A stretch of 64,000 nucleotides of DNA from Pseudoalteromonas nigrifaciens (lineage in GTDB: Bacteria > Pseudomonadota > Gammaproteobacteria > Enterobacterales > Alteromonadaceae): the NCBI RefSeq assembly GCF_002221505.1, contig NZ_CP011036.1:2914001-2978000 (forward strand), given 5' to 3'. Below are positions 27,863 through 37,598 of the stretch, piece by piece. The position numbers were made by a program, and so were the translations under genes. The notes below the pieces were generated by a model. The model ran no database searches. It saw only the letters and a program-made list of their open reading frames with translations, and was not told the origin of the DNA. Each line of letters begins with the position of its first letter. Within the stretch, counting starts at the first letter, position 1.

Positions 27863-28901
27863 CCGCCAAGTGATCCTGCATCAATTTTGCAGGCGTTTCA
27901 AATCCAAGTGTCTTCCTCGGACGATTATTAAGTTGCTCAAGTACTGGTATAACTTGCGCTGGTGTTACCGCCTTAAAATCGGTGCTCTTCGGCCAATACT
28001 GACGTAGTAATCCATTCGTGTTTTCATTCAATCCGCGCTCCCATGAGTGATAAGGGTGAGCAAAATAAACAGGAACACTTAAAGCCTCTGTGATTTGCTC
28101 GTGATAAGCGAACTCTTTTCCATTGTCAGCCGTGATGCTATGAAGCGCTGACCTATATGGCCTTAATAGCTCTATCGTCGCCGTAGTGACGGCTTGTGCT
28201 GTTTTGCCTGCCACCTGAGTTGATACAGTGAATTGGGTGACCCGCTCTACAATGGTAACAAGGGCGCCTCGATGACCTTTACCTATGACGGTATCTATTT
28301 CCCAATCTCCGATACGACCTTTCTCATCAACTATTTGTGGGCGCTCTTCAATGCTAACGCGATTTTTTATTTGCCCTCGGTTTGTTTTACCATGACTGCG
28401 CTTGTGATATTTCTTACCGTGTCGGCGCAGATGTAGGTATAACTCACCACCTGCTTTTTTATCTTCCCAGATATACAGATAAATGCATTCATGGCTGACA
28501 GACAGTTCACTTTCTTTGCGTAACCATCCCGTTATTTGTTCAGGACTCCACTTCTCATTAAGCTTCTGGGTAATTAAAGCTATCATTTCAGGTGTCATCT
28601 TAAGCGGTTTTCTTACACTTCTTCGGCGAAACAAAGCCCGCTCATGAGCTTGTTTGTGTCTGTAACCTCGCTTACCTGTATTTCTAGAAAGCTCTCTTGA
28701 AATCGTAGATTGCGATAAATTAGTTAGCTCAGCAATACTTTGTTGCGTAAAACCGCTTTTCTTTAGAACGGCGATCTGGCATCTTTGCGCATAGGTCAGT
28801 TGTTTGTAATGTCTCATTGTAAAATCTCTTGCCGGAGAAAAAGCAGTTAGTTTATGAGCAACTGACCACTTAATCTAGCCAAAACAAGTTATGCACTTAC
28901 A
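27833..28901 (-). mobile_element. IS30-family insertion sequence, 1069 bp
   Basis: Contains one DD(33)E transposase gene. The imperfect terminal inverted repeats share AAGTGCATAAC (left end from 27836; right end the complement, ending near 28899). The flanks are GATTCAAAT on the left and ATTTGAATC on the right, so the empty site was the 16-bp palindrome GATTCAAATTTGAATC with the dinucleotide AT duplicated (27831-27832 and 28902-28903). A 2-bp duplication and palindromic target are known for IS30. Removing the element plus one AT restores the interrupted reading frame exactly. A GC-rich hairpin (27852-27867) overlaps the transposase 3' end. Confidence 0.9.
27849..28817 (-). CDS. IS30-family transposase
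   Basis: 322 aa. The N-terminal helix-turn-helix (QIAVLKKSGFTQQSIAELTNLSQSTISREL, residues about 14-43) binds the IS ends. The catalytic DDE triad is Asp175 (DWEIDTVIG), Asp231 (TADNGKEF) and Glu265 (NENTNGLLRQYWP), with 33 residues between the last two, the DD(33)E spacing of the family. The gene looks intact, so the element may still be active. It is antisense to the host gene that it interrupts. Confidence 0.96.
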   Translation of the reverse strand: MRHYKQLTYAQRCQIAVLKKSGFTQQSIAELTNLSQSTISRELSRNTGKRGYRHKQAHERALFRRRSVRKPLKMTPEMIALITQKLNEKWSPEQITGWLRKESELSVSHECIYLYIWEDKKAGGELYLHLRRHGKKYHKRSHGKTNRGQIKNRVSIEERPQIVDEKGRIGDWEIDTVIGKGHRGALVTIVERVTQFTVSTQVAGKTAQAVTTATIELLRPYRSALHSITADNGKEFAYHEQITEALSVPVYFAHPYHSWERGLNENTNGLLRQYWPKSTDFKAVTPAQVIPVLEQLNNRPRKTLGFETPAKLMQDHLAAKAA

Positions 28902-28903
28902 AT

Positions 28904-31651
28904 TTGAATCTAGGTATAAATATTGCAGATAGAGATTATTTTAAAAATGCATTAAATAGCGACATGCTATCTGTAGGCTATTTTCAGCTAGATCGAAGTT
29001 TACAAACAACAACGGTGAATTTTGCGCTGTCGTTAAAAAATACCGCTGGGGTTACCAAAGGCGCTGTTATAATTGTGATTGCCTTAGATTGGTGGAATGC
29101 AGCAATAAATGAAATTAACTTACCTGATGGATCGTTAGTTGCCATTGTTGATTCTAACACTAAAATTTTAGCTCACTACCCCAAAAACACTACTTTAATA
29201 GGTAATAGCATTGCCCAAAGTTATGTGGAGTCGATGCAGGCTGATTCTCATTTTATTACAGATGAGCAAGGTGTTATCCGTATTTTTTCTCGCTCAACTA
29301 TTTATAACGATCCACATAATAACAACTTAGATATTTATATTGGTTTACCCGTCACCGATGTTTTAGCACAAATAAATCATAACTTTATAATCTCTTTAAC
29401 TGTATTTATAATCTTTTTATTACTGCTAACATTTATTGCCTACAAACTACTTAAAGTAAGTATTTTTACACCTATTAATAACCTAACTAAAGCAACCGAC
29501 AGCTTAGCAAATGGCGTTATGCCATCTGAGCAAAATGACACTCCTAACAGCCCCGAACTCAAGGTTTTATATCAACGCTTTAAAATAATGGCTGAAACTC
29601 GCTTAGCTACTGAGGCTAACCTTAAAAATAAACACGATGAGTTAACCAGTTTATTAAGTGCGCTGCCAGATAGTTACTTAAAGATTAACAACAAAGGTGA
29701 TGTTTCTAATATTGGGGGATCATTTAATATTCCTGATGTTACGCAATCGGTAAACAACTTAACTTTAGCTAGTTTTGTTACTGAGCGTAATGCACAGTTA
29801 ATTCTCAATAACCTCCCTACTTCAACTTCAAAAAGCTCAAGTAACTTAGAGTTTACCTTGCAAAGCCAAACTGATATTAAAAGCTTTGAAGCCAGAATAA
29901 ACCCAATGCAAACTAACCATGAGTTTGTAGTAGTGCTACGCGATATAACCCAGCGCAAACAAAATGAAGAAGCCCTACACTTAGCGTCGCTTGTGTACGG
30001 TAACAGTAGTGAAGGAATGGCTATAACCGATGAAAATGGCATTATATTCGATGTTAACCCTGCTTTTAGTAAAACCACGCTTTTTTCTAAAGAAGAAGTA
30101 ATTAATAAAACGATCAGTGTTTTGTCCTCTGGCAAGCACGATAAGACATTTTATCAGGCTCTGTGGGCAGAACTAACAAGCACGGGGCGTTGGCAGGGAG
30201 AAATTATTAATCGCCGTAAAAATGGTGAGCTTTACGTGGAATGGTTAACTATAGATACTGTGTATGATGACAATAACATGCCGGTTCGTCGTATAGCCAT
30301 ATTTACAGACTTAACAGAAAAAAAACAAGCCGATGCGCTTATTTGGAAACAAGCTCACTTTGATCACCTTACTGACTTACCGAATCGATTAGAGTTAAAA
30401 AAACGTTTAAATGAATGTTTTACGCGTGTAGAAAATAATGCCGAGCAACTGGTTATTATGTTGCTCGACATAGATCACTTTAAAGACGTTAACGACACTT
30501 TAGGGCACCATTATGGTGATGCTTTACTTAAATTTGTGTCGCAGCGTATTTTAGAGTCAGCAAAAAATGCCGAGTTTGTTTCCCGCATTGGCGGCGACGA
30601 ATTTGTAATCGTATTTAGTAAAATTAAAGAACAGCATATAAAGCAAATAGCTGAAAATATTTTACTTAGCTTGTCATCGGCTATTTATATTGAAAACGAA
30701 GAGTTGTTTATTAGTGCCAGTATAGGTATTGCCTCAGCCCCTAATGATGGCGAAAATACTGAGCAGTTACTCAAAGCAGCCGATCAAGCAATGTATAAAG
30801 CAAAAGTTAATGGCCGTAATGGCTTTGAATTTTTCTCCCATGACATGCGCGAAAAAGCGCAAATGCGCATGCTGCTACTTAAAGAATTACGAACAGCAAT
30901 AGAGCTTGAGCAGTTTGAATTGTTTTATCAACCTATCGTCTGCCTAAAAGACTTGCACGTACACAAAGCTGAAGGATTAATTCGTTGGCGTCACCCTGAA
31001 AAAGGCTTAATAAGCCCTGCTGACTTTATTCCGTTAGCTGAGGAAACCCGACAAATAAATATACTTGGGCAATTTGTTTTCTCCCAAGCATTACAAACAC
31101 TCAATGATATAAAAGCACACATAACCAATGATTTTCAGCTGAGCGTTAATGTATCGCCAATACAGCTATCTACCCCAGATAGCGGGATAGATGAGTGGGG
31201 AGCTATGCTTAATGCAGCAAACCTGCCTGCATCATCAATTGTTGCTGAAATAACAGAAGGCTTAATGGTCAACCCTGAGGCTTTAACACAAAGCCGTTTA
31301 AAGGCACTGGTTCAGTCGGGAATGCAATTAGCCCTTGATGATTTTGGCACCGGTTACTCTTCTCTCGCTTACTTACAAGAAATGGATACCGACTACCTTA
31401 AAATAGATAAACGCTTTGTTGATAACATTAATAAAGGTAGCCAGGAGCTGGTATTGTGCGAAACCATTATCGTTATGGCGCATCAGTTAGGGTTAAAAGT
31501 AATTGCTGAAGGAATAGAAACCAAGCAGCAAATGCAACTGTTACTTGAAGCTGGTTGCGACTATGGGCAAGGCTATTTATTTTCAAAACCCTTACCTAAA
31601 GAGCAGTTTATGAGCTTACTAACCACAAGCCAAATCATTGCACTAAAATAA
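28904..31651 (+). CDS. 3' fragment of the GGDEF-EAL cyclic-di-GMP gene
   Basis: 915 codons that continue the frame broken by the IS. In order: the rest of the periplasmic dCACHE-like sensor (IADRDYFKNALNSD...), a membrane helix at about residues 162-185, a HAMP-like linker, two PAS-like regions (about 240-350 and 360-480), a GGDEF domain with an intact GGDEF motif at about 562, and an EAL domain whose signature reads EGL (AEGLIRW, about 690) with DDFGTGYSSL, KIDKRFV and AEGIET conserved. The intact protein would make or degrade cyclic di-GMP in response to an outside ligand. Any product now could begin only at the TTG at 28904 or an internal start, and expression is doubtful. Confidence 0.88.
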   Translation: MNLGINIADRDYFKNALNSDMLSVGYFQLDRSLQTTTVNFALSLKNTAGVTKGAVIIVIALDWWNAAINEINLPDGSLVAIVDSNTKILAHYPKNTTLIGNSIAQSYVESMQADSHFITDEQGVIRIFSRSTIYNDPHNNNLDIYIGLPVTDVLAQINHNFIISLTVFIIFLLLLTFIAYKLLKVSIFTPINNLTKATDSLANGVMPSEQNDTPNSPELKVLYQRFKIMAETRLATEANLKNKHDELTSLLSALPDSYLKINNKGDVSNIGGSFNIPDVTQSVNNLTLASFVTERNAQLILNNLPTSTSKSSSNLEFTLQSQTDIKSFEARINPMQTNHEFVVVLRDITQRKQNEEALHLASLVYGNSSEGMAITDENGIIFDVNPAFSKTTLFSKEEVINKTISVLSSGKHDKTFYQALWAELTSTGRWQGEIINRRKNGELYVEWLTIDTVYDDNNMPVRRIAIFTDLTEKKQADALIWKQAHFDHLTDLPNRLELKKRLNECFTRVENNAEQLVIMLLDIDHFKDVNDTLGHHYGDALLKFVSQRILESAKNAEFVSRIGGDEFVIVFSKIKEQHIKQIAENILLSLSSAIYIENEELFISASIGIASAPNDGENTEQLLKAADQAMYKAKVNGRNGFEFFSHDMREKAQMRMLLLKELRTAIELEQFELFYQPIVCLKDLHVHKAEGLIRWRHPEKGLISPADFIPLAEETRQINILGQFVFSQALQTLNDIKAHITNDFQLSVNVSPIQLSTPDSGIDEWGAMLNAANLPASSIVAEITEGLMVNPEALTQSRLKALVQSGMQLALDDFGTGYSSLAYLQEMDTDYLKIDKRFVDNINKGSQELVLCETIIVMAHQLGLKVIAEGIETKQQMQLLLEAGCDYGQGYLFSKPLPKEQFMSLLTTSQIIALK

Positions 31652-31678
31652 CCACAGCGTTAGGCACCAAACATTACC

Positions 31679-31702
31679 CAAGTACTCTATTATGAGTACT
31701 TG
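31679..31702. terminator. hairpin between the GGDEF-EAL gene and yihY
   Basis: A 9-bp perfect stem (CAAGTACTC and its complement, 6-nt loop) lies between two convergent genes. It lacks a good T-run on either side, so its terminator activity is uncertain. Confidence 0.4.
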
Positions 31703-31711
31703 TAAAGTTAC

Positions 31712-32671
31712 TTACCTATTAAGCTCTTTCACATCAAGATGATCGGCAACATAGGCTCCGCGCTCACCTCTTTTCTTATCTGGGCCTATTGTACTATCTA
31801 TTGCAGTTTGTTGCTCTGAGGCAGCATTAATTGTCGCCCCTAAAATTACAATATAAGCACTAATGTATAGCCACATCAGCATAATAACCACCCCACCTAA
31901 CGAGCCATAAGTTTCGTTATAACTGGCAAATTTCGATACATAAAATGAAAAACCAATTGAAGCGACTATCCATAAAATTGTCGCAATAACAGATCCTAAG
32001 GTGATCCAACGCCATTTAGCAGGTTTACGATGCGGCGCGTAACGGTATAAAAGCACTAAGGCAAAGTTAAAAGTAAATGCTAATAATGGCCATGAAATAA
32101 ACGTGATGAGTAAATCTATATTTTCTTTTAATCCCACTAAATTAAGTACTACCGGTAAAATACCAATAATTAACAGCGCAAAAATAGCCACTACAATAGC
32201 GCCAATCGAAAACAGAAAGCGTACAAGTTGTGCTTTAAAAAATGAGCGTTTTTCATATTCCTGATAACTTATATTACAGGCTGTAATTAATGCTTGGCTG
32301 CCCTTTGAACTACTCCAAATAGTTAATATTAATGTGCCAATTGCGCTCAAACTCAAGCTAGTACTTGAGCTTTGGGCGATACTGGCTATTTGCGACAAAA
32401 TTAACTCTCCGGTACTCTCTGGTAGCAGCTCAATTACCTGACTTAAATGCGCCCCTATATCTGTAGGTGATGCAAAATAGGCATAAATAGATACAAGTGC
32501 AGCAAGCGCCGGAAAAATAGCCAGTAACGCATAAAATGCCACGCCAGCGGCCACTAACGATAAATTATCACGACTCATTTGAGTAAAAATACGCTTAGTA
32601 ATATCCCACCAACCAAGCAACGGAATATTTACTGGTTGCTGTGCATCTTGACCACGTTTTACATCGCTCAT
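31712..32671 (-). CDS. YihY/UPF0761 family inner-membrane protein
   Basis: 319 aa with about six membrane helices. The family N-terminal block DNLSLVAAGVAFYALLAIFPALAALVSIYA and the late block YGSLGGVVIMLMWLYISAYIVILGATINA are clear. The family was once called RNase BN, but the true RNase BN is a different protein, and the function here is unknown; a transporter-like role is sometimes proposed. A charged C-terminal tail follows the last helix. The ATG start has AAGGAG. It is divergent from the mscS gene, 36 bp away. Confidence 0.88.
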   Translation of the reverse strand: MSDVKRGQDAQQPVNIPLLGWWDITKRIFTQMSRDNLSLVAAGVAFYALLAIFPALAALVSIYAYFASPTDIGAHLSQVIELLPESTGELILSQIASIAQSSSTSLSLSAIGTLILTIWSSSKGSQALITACNISYQEYEKRSFFKAQLVRFLFSIGAIVVAIFALLIIGILPVVLNLVGLKENIDLLITFISWPLLAFTFNFALVLLYRYAPHRKPAKWRWITLGSVIATILWIVASIGFSFYVSKFASYNETYGSLGGVVIMLMWLYISAYIVILGATINAASEQQTAIDSTIGPDKKRGERGAYVADHLDVKELNR

Positions 32672-32707
32672 TTTAACTCCTTTGTTATATAGCAGTAAGA
32701 GAGCAAA

Positions 32708-33865
32708 ATGTTTGCCAACACCAATGCGCTTGGTATTAAACTTGCTATTATTGTTTATAAAGATGATTTAACACGGATAACCCCCATGCTCAGTGCTTTA
32801 AATAACATTATAACTGCAGTTAATGCAGCCCCTGCTACTCCAAGCATTAAAGCCGATGTATTGTCGTGGGCGTTTTTGCAAGAGCAAAGCATGCAATTCC
32901 TACATGTAGTAGTGCAAACCTTACCCACCCTATTTTTAGGGATTATTATAGTTGTAATAAGTTACATCCTTGCCAGGCCGTTATCACGCCTATTAATTAA
33001 ACCTATTGAATATTTAACCGATAGTGCACTTATTCATCTGGTTATAAGACGAAGTATAAGTATTTTAATCCTACTATTGGGTATTTACTTATTTTTACGT
33101 TTAGCTGGGCTGACACAGTTTGCCGTAGCTATAATGAGTGGCACAGGTTTGATAGGGCTTATTCTCGGTTTTGCATTTAGAGATATTGCCGAAAATTTTA
33201 TAGCTAGTTTATTATTAAGCATACAACGCCCTTTTAAAATAGATGATGTAATTGAGGTAGAAGGCCGCCTCGGCATAGTTAAAAAAGTAACCGCTCGCGC
33301 AACCACTTTAGTTGACTACGACGGTAACCATATTCAAATACCTAATGCCACTGTGTACAAAAATATTATTAAAAACCTCACTGCCAACCCTAAAATGCGC
33401 GGCAAAGTAGAAATAGGCATAGGGTATGATAACGATATACGCAGCGCACAAACCCTAGCCCTCACAATTGCAAACCAACAAAACGCAGTATTAACCGATC
33501 CACCTGCGCAGGTATTAATTAAAAACCTAGGCTCATCAACAATTAACTTTACGTTATTTTTTTGGGTTAATAGCGAGCAGTTCAGTACCGCTAAAGTGGC
33601 CTCACAGCTAATGCGAGAATTAGTAAACGAATTTACTAGTCATAACATCAGCATGCCAGACGATGCCAGAGAACGCATTATACTTAGCGATCCTAACCTT
33701 GAAGCTGTAACCCCAGAAAAAAGTGAGCCTATAGCGCCAACTAAAAAAGTATCAGAAACACAAGCTCAAGCCAAAAACTTAGATGACGTAAGTAGCGACA
33801 CCGATGAAATACGCGAGCAAGCAGATCAATCCCGCGATCCCGAGCAAGGTAAAAATATTATCTAG
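32708..33865 (+). CDS. MscS-family mechanosensitive channel
   Basis: 385 aa. Three membrane segments (about 55-80, 100-125 and 130-155) lead into the MscS pore/beta domain: the block TGLIGLILGFAFRDIAENFIASLLL, then the MscS signature RPFKIDDVIEVEGRLGIVKKVTARATTLVDYDGNHIQIPN. The C-terminal 60 residues are hydrophilic and acidic (SSDTDEIREQADQS). It probably releases small solutes on hypo-osmotic shock. The ATG has an AGAGAG-like site. It ends before the terminator it shares with rnpB on the opposite strand. Confidence 0.92.
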   Translation: MFANTNALGIKLAIIVYKDDLTRITPMLSALNNIITAVNAAPATPSIKADVLSWAFLQEQSMQFLHVVVQTLPTLFLGIIIVVISYILARPLSRLLIKPIEYLTDSALIHLVIRRSISILILLLGIYLFLRLAGLTQFAVAIMSGTGLIGLILGFAFRDIAENFIASLLLSIQRPFKIDDVIEVEGRLGIVKKVTARATTLVDYDGNHIQIPNATVYKNIIKNLTANPKMRGKVEIGIGYDNDIRSAQTLALTIANQQNAVLTDPPAQVLIKNLGSSTINFTLFFWVNSEQFSTAKVASQLMRELVNEFTSHNISMPDDARERIILSDPNLEAVTPEKSEPIAPTKKVSETQAQAKNLDDVSSDTDEIREQADQSRDPEQGKNII

Positions 33866-33934
33866 TTAAAAATCAGGGAGCTAGTTTTATAAGGTCGTAT
33901 CAGGTTATATCGAACTTACTTTTATTTTAGACAC

Positions 33935-33967
33935 AAAAAAGCCCGCAGTTTGCACTGCGGGCTTTTT
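33935..33967. terminator. bidirectional terminator of rnpB (-) and the mscS gene (+)
   Basis: A GC-rich perfect stem, AGCCCGCAGT at 33940-33949 with its complement at 33954-33963 around a TTGC loop, is flanked by A-run and T-run. It sits seven bases past the rnpB 3' end on the minus strand. Confidence 0.9.
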
Positions 33968-33973
33968 ATTGAA

Positions 33974-34339
<366 letters not shown>

Positions 34340-34346
34340 GGCGCGG

Positions 34347-34352
34347 ATTATA
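34347..34352 (-). promoter_or_regulatory. -10 element of the rnpB promoter
   Basis: A perfect minus-strand TATAAT ends eight bases before the predicted RNase P RNA 5' end at 34339. No strong -35 is seen at 17 bp (CTGCGC). The downstream GCGCC is a GC-rich, discriminator-like sequence, as in stable-RNA promoters. Confidence 0.6.
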
Positions 34353-34382
34353 CCTGAGGATAATGCCAAGCGCAGTAAAGAT

Positions 34383-35240
34383 TTACCCTTTTTCGTCAAT
34401 TATTGTTTTATACAGCGCATTTTTTTTCATACCAAAGTAATCGGCTACAATACCGCAGGCTTTTTTCATTGGCATTTCGCTTTCAAGCAGCGCTAGCATT
34501 TTACGTGCTTCAGGCGGTACGTCGTCTATTAGCTTAGGTTTACCCGGCAACATGAGTACTATTTCGCCGCGCTGCTTGGTAGGATCGTTAGTTAAAAATG
34601 CTTTTAACTCACTCACACTGCCATTAAAAAATGTTTCAAAGGTTTTAGTCAGCTCTTTAGCAAACACCACTTGCTGATCATCGCCAAGTGCCTCGGCTAA
34701 GTCATCAAGGCTTGCCATAATACGATGGGTACTTTCATACATTATGCTAGTAATGCCAGAATTTACTGCATCAATAAAAAATTCTTGGCGTGCTTTACTT
34801 TTTGCTGGTGTAAAACCAACAAATTGAAAGCGATCAGTTGGTAAGCCAGAACAGCATACAGCGGTTATTGCAGCGCATGCTCCAGGAATAGGTGTAACAT
34901 GTGCGCCTTGCTCGCGGCATAAATTAACCACCGCATAGCCAGGATCGCTGATCAAAGGTGTGCCTGCGTCTGATACTAAGGCTATATTTAAGCCTTGATT
35001 GAGTTGGTCGATAATTTGTTGTGCTTTTTGCTTTTCGTTATGATCGTGTAAAGCAAAAGTTTTAGCCTTGATACCAAAGTGGCTAAGTAGCTTGCCAGTA
35101 TGGCGTGTGTCTTCAGCAGCGATTAAGTCAACTTGCGATAATGTCGCGATTGCACGCTGACTTAAGTCGTCATAATTGCCAATTGGGGTGGCTACAATGT
35201 AAAGAGTGCCAATTTTCTGTGAATTCTCCTCATTTAACAT
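34383..35240 (-). CDS. rsmI: 16S rRNA (cytidine1402-2'-O)-methyltransferase RsmI
   Basis: Methylates the ribose of C1402 in 16S rRNA, the same nucleotide that RsmH modifies. It is a tetrapyrrole-methylase-fold enzyme: GTLYIVATPIGNYDDLSQRA at the N-terminus, then EDTRHTGKLL, VSDAGTPLISDPGY and IPGACAAITA, all family marks. Length 285 aa. The ATG has GGAG at six bases. It is divergent from lpoA, the usual gammaproteobacterial arrangement (yraL-yraM). Confidence 0.97.
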   Translation of the reverse strand: MLNEENSQKIGTLYIVATPIGNYDDLSQRAIATLSQVDLIAAEDTRHTGKLLSHFGIKAKTFALHDHNEKQKAQQIIDQLNQGLNIALVSDAGTPLISDPGYAVVNLCREQGAHVTPIPGACAAITAVCCSGLPTDRFQFVGFTPAKSKARQEFFIDAVNSGITSIMYESTHRIMASLDDLAEALGDDQQVVFAKELTKTFETFFNGSVSELKAFLTNDPTKQRGEIVLMLPGKPKLIDDVPPEARKMLALLESEMPMKKACGIVADYFGMKKNALYKTIIDEKG

Positions 35241-35301
35241 TGAGGTCTCCTGCGTCAGTCAGTAATATAAGCAAATCGCGTTAACGTATTGGGAAATCAT
35301 T

Positions 35302-37179
35302 GTGCGACTTAAACTAGTTAGTCTATTAATTATATTGTCAGGGTTATCGGCGTGTAGCACAACCGAAAAACCAACTAAAAACAGTGATAACTTCAGTAAC
35401 AGTGCCAATGCACTAAAAAACCAAGCTAATAGTGCGTTATCTATCTACCAATTGGCGCAAAACCGCCAAGGTGCCGATAAAATACAGCTACTTTATAGTG
35501 CCCGCGATGCTGCAGTGAATGAGCAAAGTTGGTCGTTATTAGAAAAGGTATGCGGTGAGTTAGAATTAACCCCAAGTGTTGATCAGATTCAAAATCGTCT
35601 TTATATTGCGTTTGCGCAAAAGCAGCAAAATAAAAACGCTCAAGCGTTAGTTATTTTGCAGTCGTTAGATGGTCAACTTAAACAGCCTGAACATTTTGCA
35701 TGGCATCAATTTTTAACCGCCAGTGTGTATGCATCGCAAGACTTTGCGAAACGCGCAGCCCCTTACTTTTTTGCAGCGTCTGAGTCTGCTACTAAAAACA
35801 ATATTGATATTGCACAGCTAAACCAAAACTTATGGGATAACTTAAAAAAGCTTTCCTCTTATACACTTGAACGCTTTAACAGAGGGTCGGTTATTCAACA
35901 AGGTTGGGTTAACCTTGCTTTGTACCATCAAGTTTATGCTGGCAGTGCCGTTGAACTTGACCAAGCTATTAATAATTGGTTGAGACGCTACCCCGGGCAC
36001 CCTGCTAAAGTAGTTTTATCTAAACAAGATGAGTTAGTGAATGACTTAACGCCTGTAATAATAGAGCGTTTAGTTGTACTACTGCCGCAATCTGGTGCTA
36101 ATGAACGCTTAGGTGATGCACTTAAAGCCGGCGTGCTCGCAGCACTTGATCAGCAAAGCATTAATGAAACCATTTTTATTGATGAAAACAGTGATGTTAA
36201 TGAAATTACGGCTAAAATAGCGCAAATAAAACCCGACTTTGTTGTTGGTCCACTGTTAAAAGCGAATATAGATAAACTTGCTAATGCGCAAGTGCTTATA
36301 GACATACCTACTATGCATTTAAATACCTTTGATGGTGATCGGCTTTCGTTACAGCACTACTTTTTTGCCCTTAACCCCGAGCATGAAGTACAACAAGCAT
36401 TAGAGCACTTTTTAGCTCAGGGCTACCAAAAGCCTATGTTACTTGCGCCTAATAATGCCAACGGGCAGCGTTTGGTTGATTACTTTAACCTGCAGTGGCA
36501 ACGCTATAGCGAAACCAAACCACAAATTGGCTTTTATAACAGTAATCAAGACATGCCTGATACGATTACCAGCTTACTTGAGGTTGATAAAAGTAAAGAG
36601 CGGATCAAAACTGTTAAAACTTTATTTAAGCAAGAAGTCGAAAACGAAACACGCTCGCGCAGCGATATAGACGCTATTTATATCTTAGGCGATGCAATAG
36701 AAACCCGTTTAATAAAGCCGTATTTAGACGTTAATGTAAGTACATTTGCTGATAGGATCCCGCTTTATGCTAGTTCTAAAAGCCATAGTAGCCAAATTGA
36801 TCGTACCGATAAAGGCGACTTAGATGGCTTATACTTTACCGAACTTCCTTGGATGTTAAAGTCGCAAATTAAACAGCATAATCTTCGCCAGCAATACGAA
36901 ACATTGTGGCCAGAGCACGCCGATATAAGTCAGCGTTTATTTGCTATGGCCTACGATGCAGTAACTATATTACATGACATTAAACAACTAAGTCTTTCCC
37001 CTGGGAATCAGTTTAACGGTTTAAGTGGTAAGCTCTCGGTTAATACCAGCGGGCATATTGAACGCACATTAGACTGGGCACAATATACCAATCGTCGGAT
37101 TAAGGCAGTGCAACTAAAAACACAACGCCCTGTACCATTATTTATGCAATCAGCCAGTGACTTATACATTACCGAATAA
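35302..37179 (+). CDS. lpoA: outer-membrane lipoprotein LpoA, activator of PBP1a
   Basis: Outer-membrane lipoprotein needed by the peptidoglycan synthase PBP1a. It starts at GTG; the signal peptide ends in the lipobox LSAC with lipidated Cys18. An N-terminal TPR-like helical domain (about 30-250) is followed by a periplasmic-binding-protein-like domain (about 255-600; IERLVVLLPQSGANERLGDALKAG, then VVGPLL). Length 625 aa, typical. First gene of lpoA-yraN-diaA-dolP, with 13 bp to yraN. Confidence 0.95.
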   Translation: MRLKLVSLLIILSGLSACSTTEKPTKNSDNFSNSANALKNQANSALSIYQLAQNRQGADKIQLLYSARDAAVNEQSWSLLEKVCGELELTPSVDQIQNRLYIAFAQKQQNKNAQALVILQSLDGQLKQPEHFAWHQFLTASVYASQDFAKRAAPYFFAASESATKNNIDIAQLNQNLWDNLKKLSSYTLERFNRGSVIQQGWVNLALYHQVYAGSAVELDQAINNWLRRYPGHPAKVVLSKQDELVNDLTPVIIERLVVLLPQSGANERLGDALKAGVLAALDQQSINETIFIDENSDVNEITAKIAQIKPDFVVGPLLKANIDKLANAQVLIDIPTMHLNTFDGDRLSLQHYFFALNPEHEVQQALEHFLAQGYQKPMLLAPNNANGQRLVDYFNLQWQRYSETKPQIGFYNSNQDMPDTITSLLEVDKSKERIKTVKTLFKQEVENETRSRSDIDAIYILGDAIETRLIKPYLDVNVSTFADRIPLYASSKSHSSQIDRTDKGDLDGLYFTELPWMLKSQIKQHNLRQQYETLWPEHADISQRLFAMAYDAVTILHDIKQLSLSPGNQFNGLSGKLSVNTSGHIERTLDWAQYTNRRIKAVQLKTQRPVPLFMQSASDLYITE

Positions 37180-37192
37180 CTAAGGGGGCGAC

Positions 37193-37564
37193 ATGTCTTG
37201 GTTTAAACAGCTGTGGCAAAACAGTCGTGAAAAAGGCCAGTATTATGAGCTCCAGGCACAAAAGTATTTAGTTTCTCAAGGGTTAACAGCAATTGAGCGT
37301 AACTATTACTGCCCCTTTGGCGAACTTGATGTAATTATGAAAGACGGTAACACTTTGGTTTTTGTGGAAGTTAAGTTTCGTAAAAACCACGCTCGCGGCG
37401 GCGCTAATTACGCATTAAGTATACAAAAACAAGCACGCTTAAAACGCAGTATTTATCATTACTTAGCCGCTAAAAACCTAACAAATCAGCCGTTAAGAAT
37501 CGATTATGTAGCAATCACTGGAGAGCCGTCTATGCATATTAACTGGCTCAAAAACGTATTTTAA
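37193..37564 (+). CDS. yraN: UPF0102 family protein YraN (nuclease fold)
   Basis: 123 aa. It has the restriction-endonuclease-like core typical of UPF0102: an N-terminal helix with KGQYYELQAQKYL, the motif FGELDVIMKDGNTLVFVEVKFRK (the D-ExK pattern of the PD-D/ExK fold) and a basic helix. Biochemical role unproven. The ATG has a strong AGGGGG site, 13 bp after lpoA, in the conserved lpoA-yraN-diaA order. Confidence 0.93.
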   Translation: MSWFKQLWQNSREKGQYYELQAQKYLVSQGLTAIERNYYCPFGELDVIMKDGNTLVFVEVKFRKNHARGGANYALSIQKQARLKRSIYHYLAAKNLTNQPLRIDYVAITGEPSMHINWLKNVF

Positions 37565-37598
37565 AAACAAAGAACTAGGTATAAATTGTTGGTATTCT

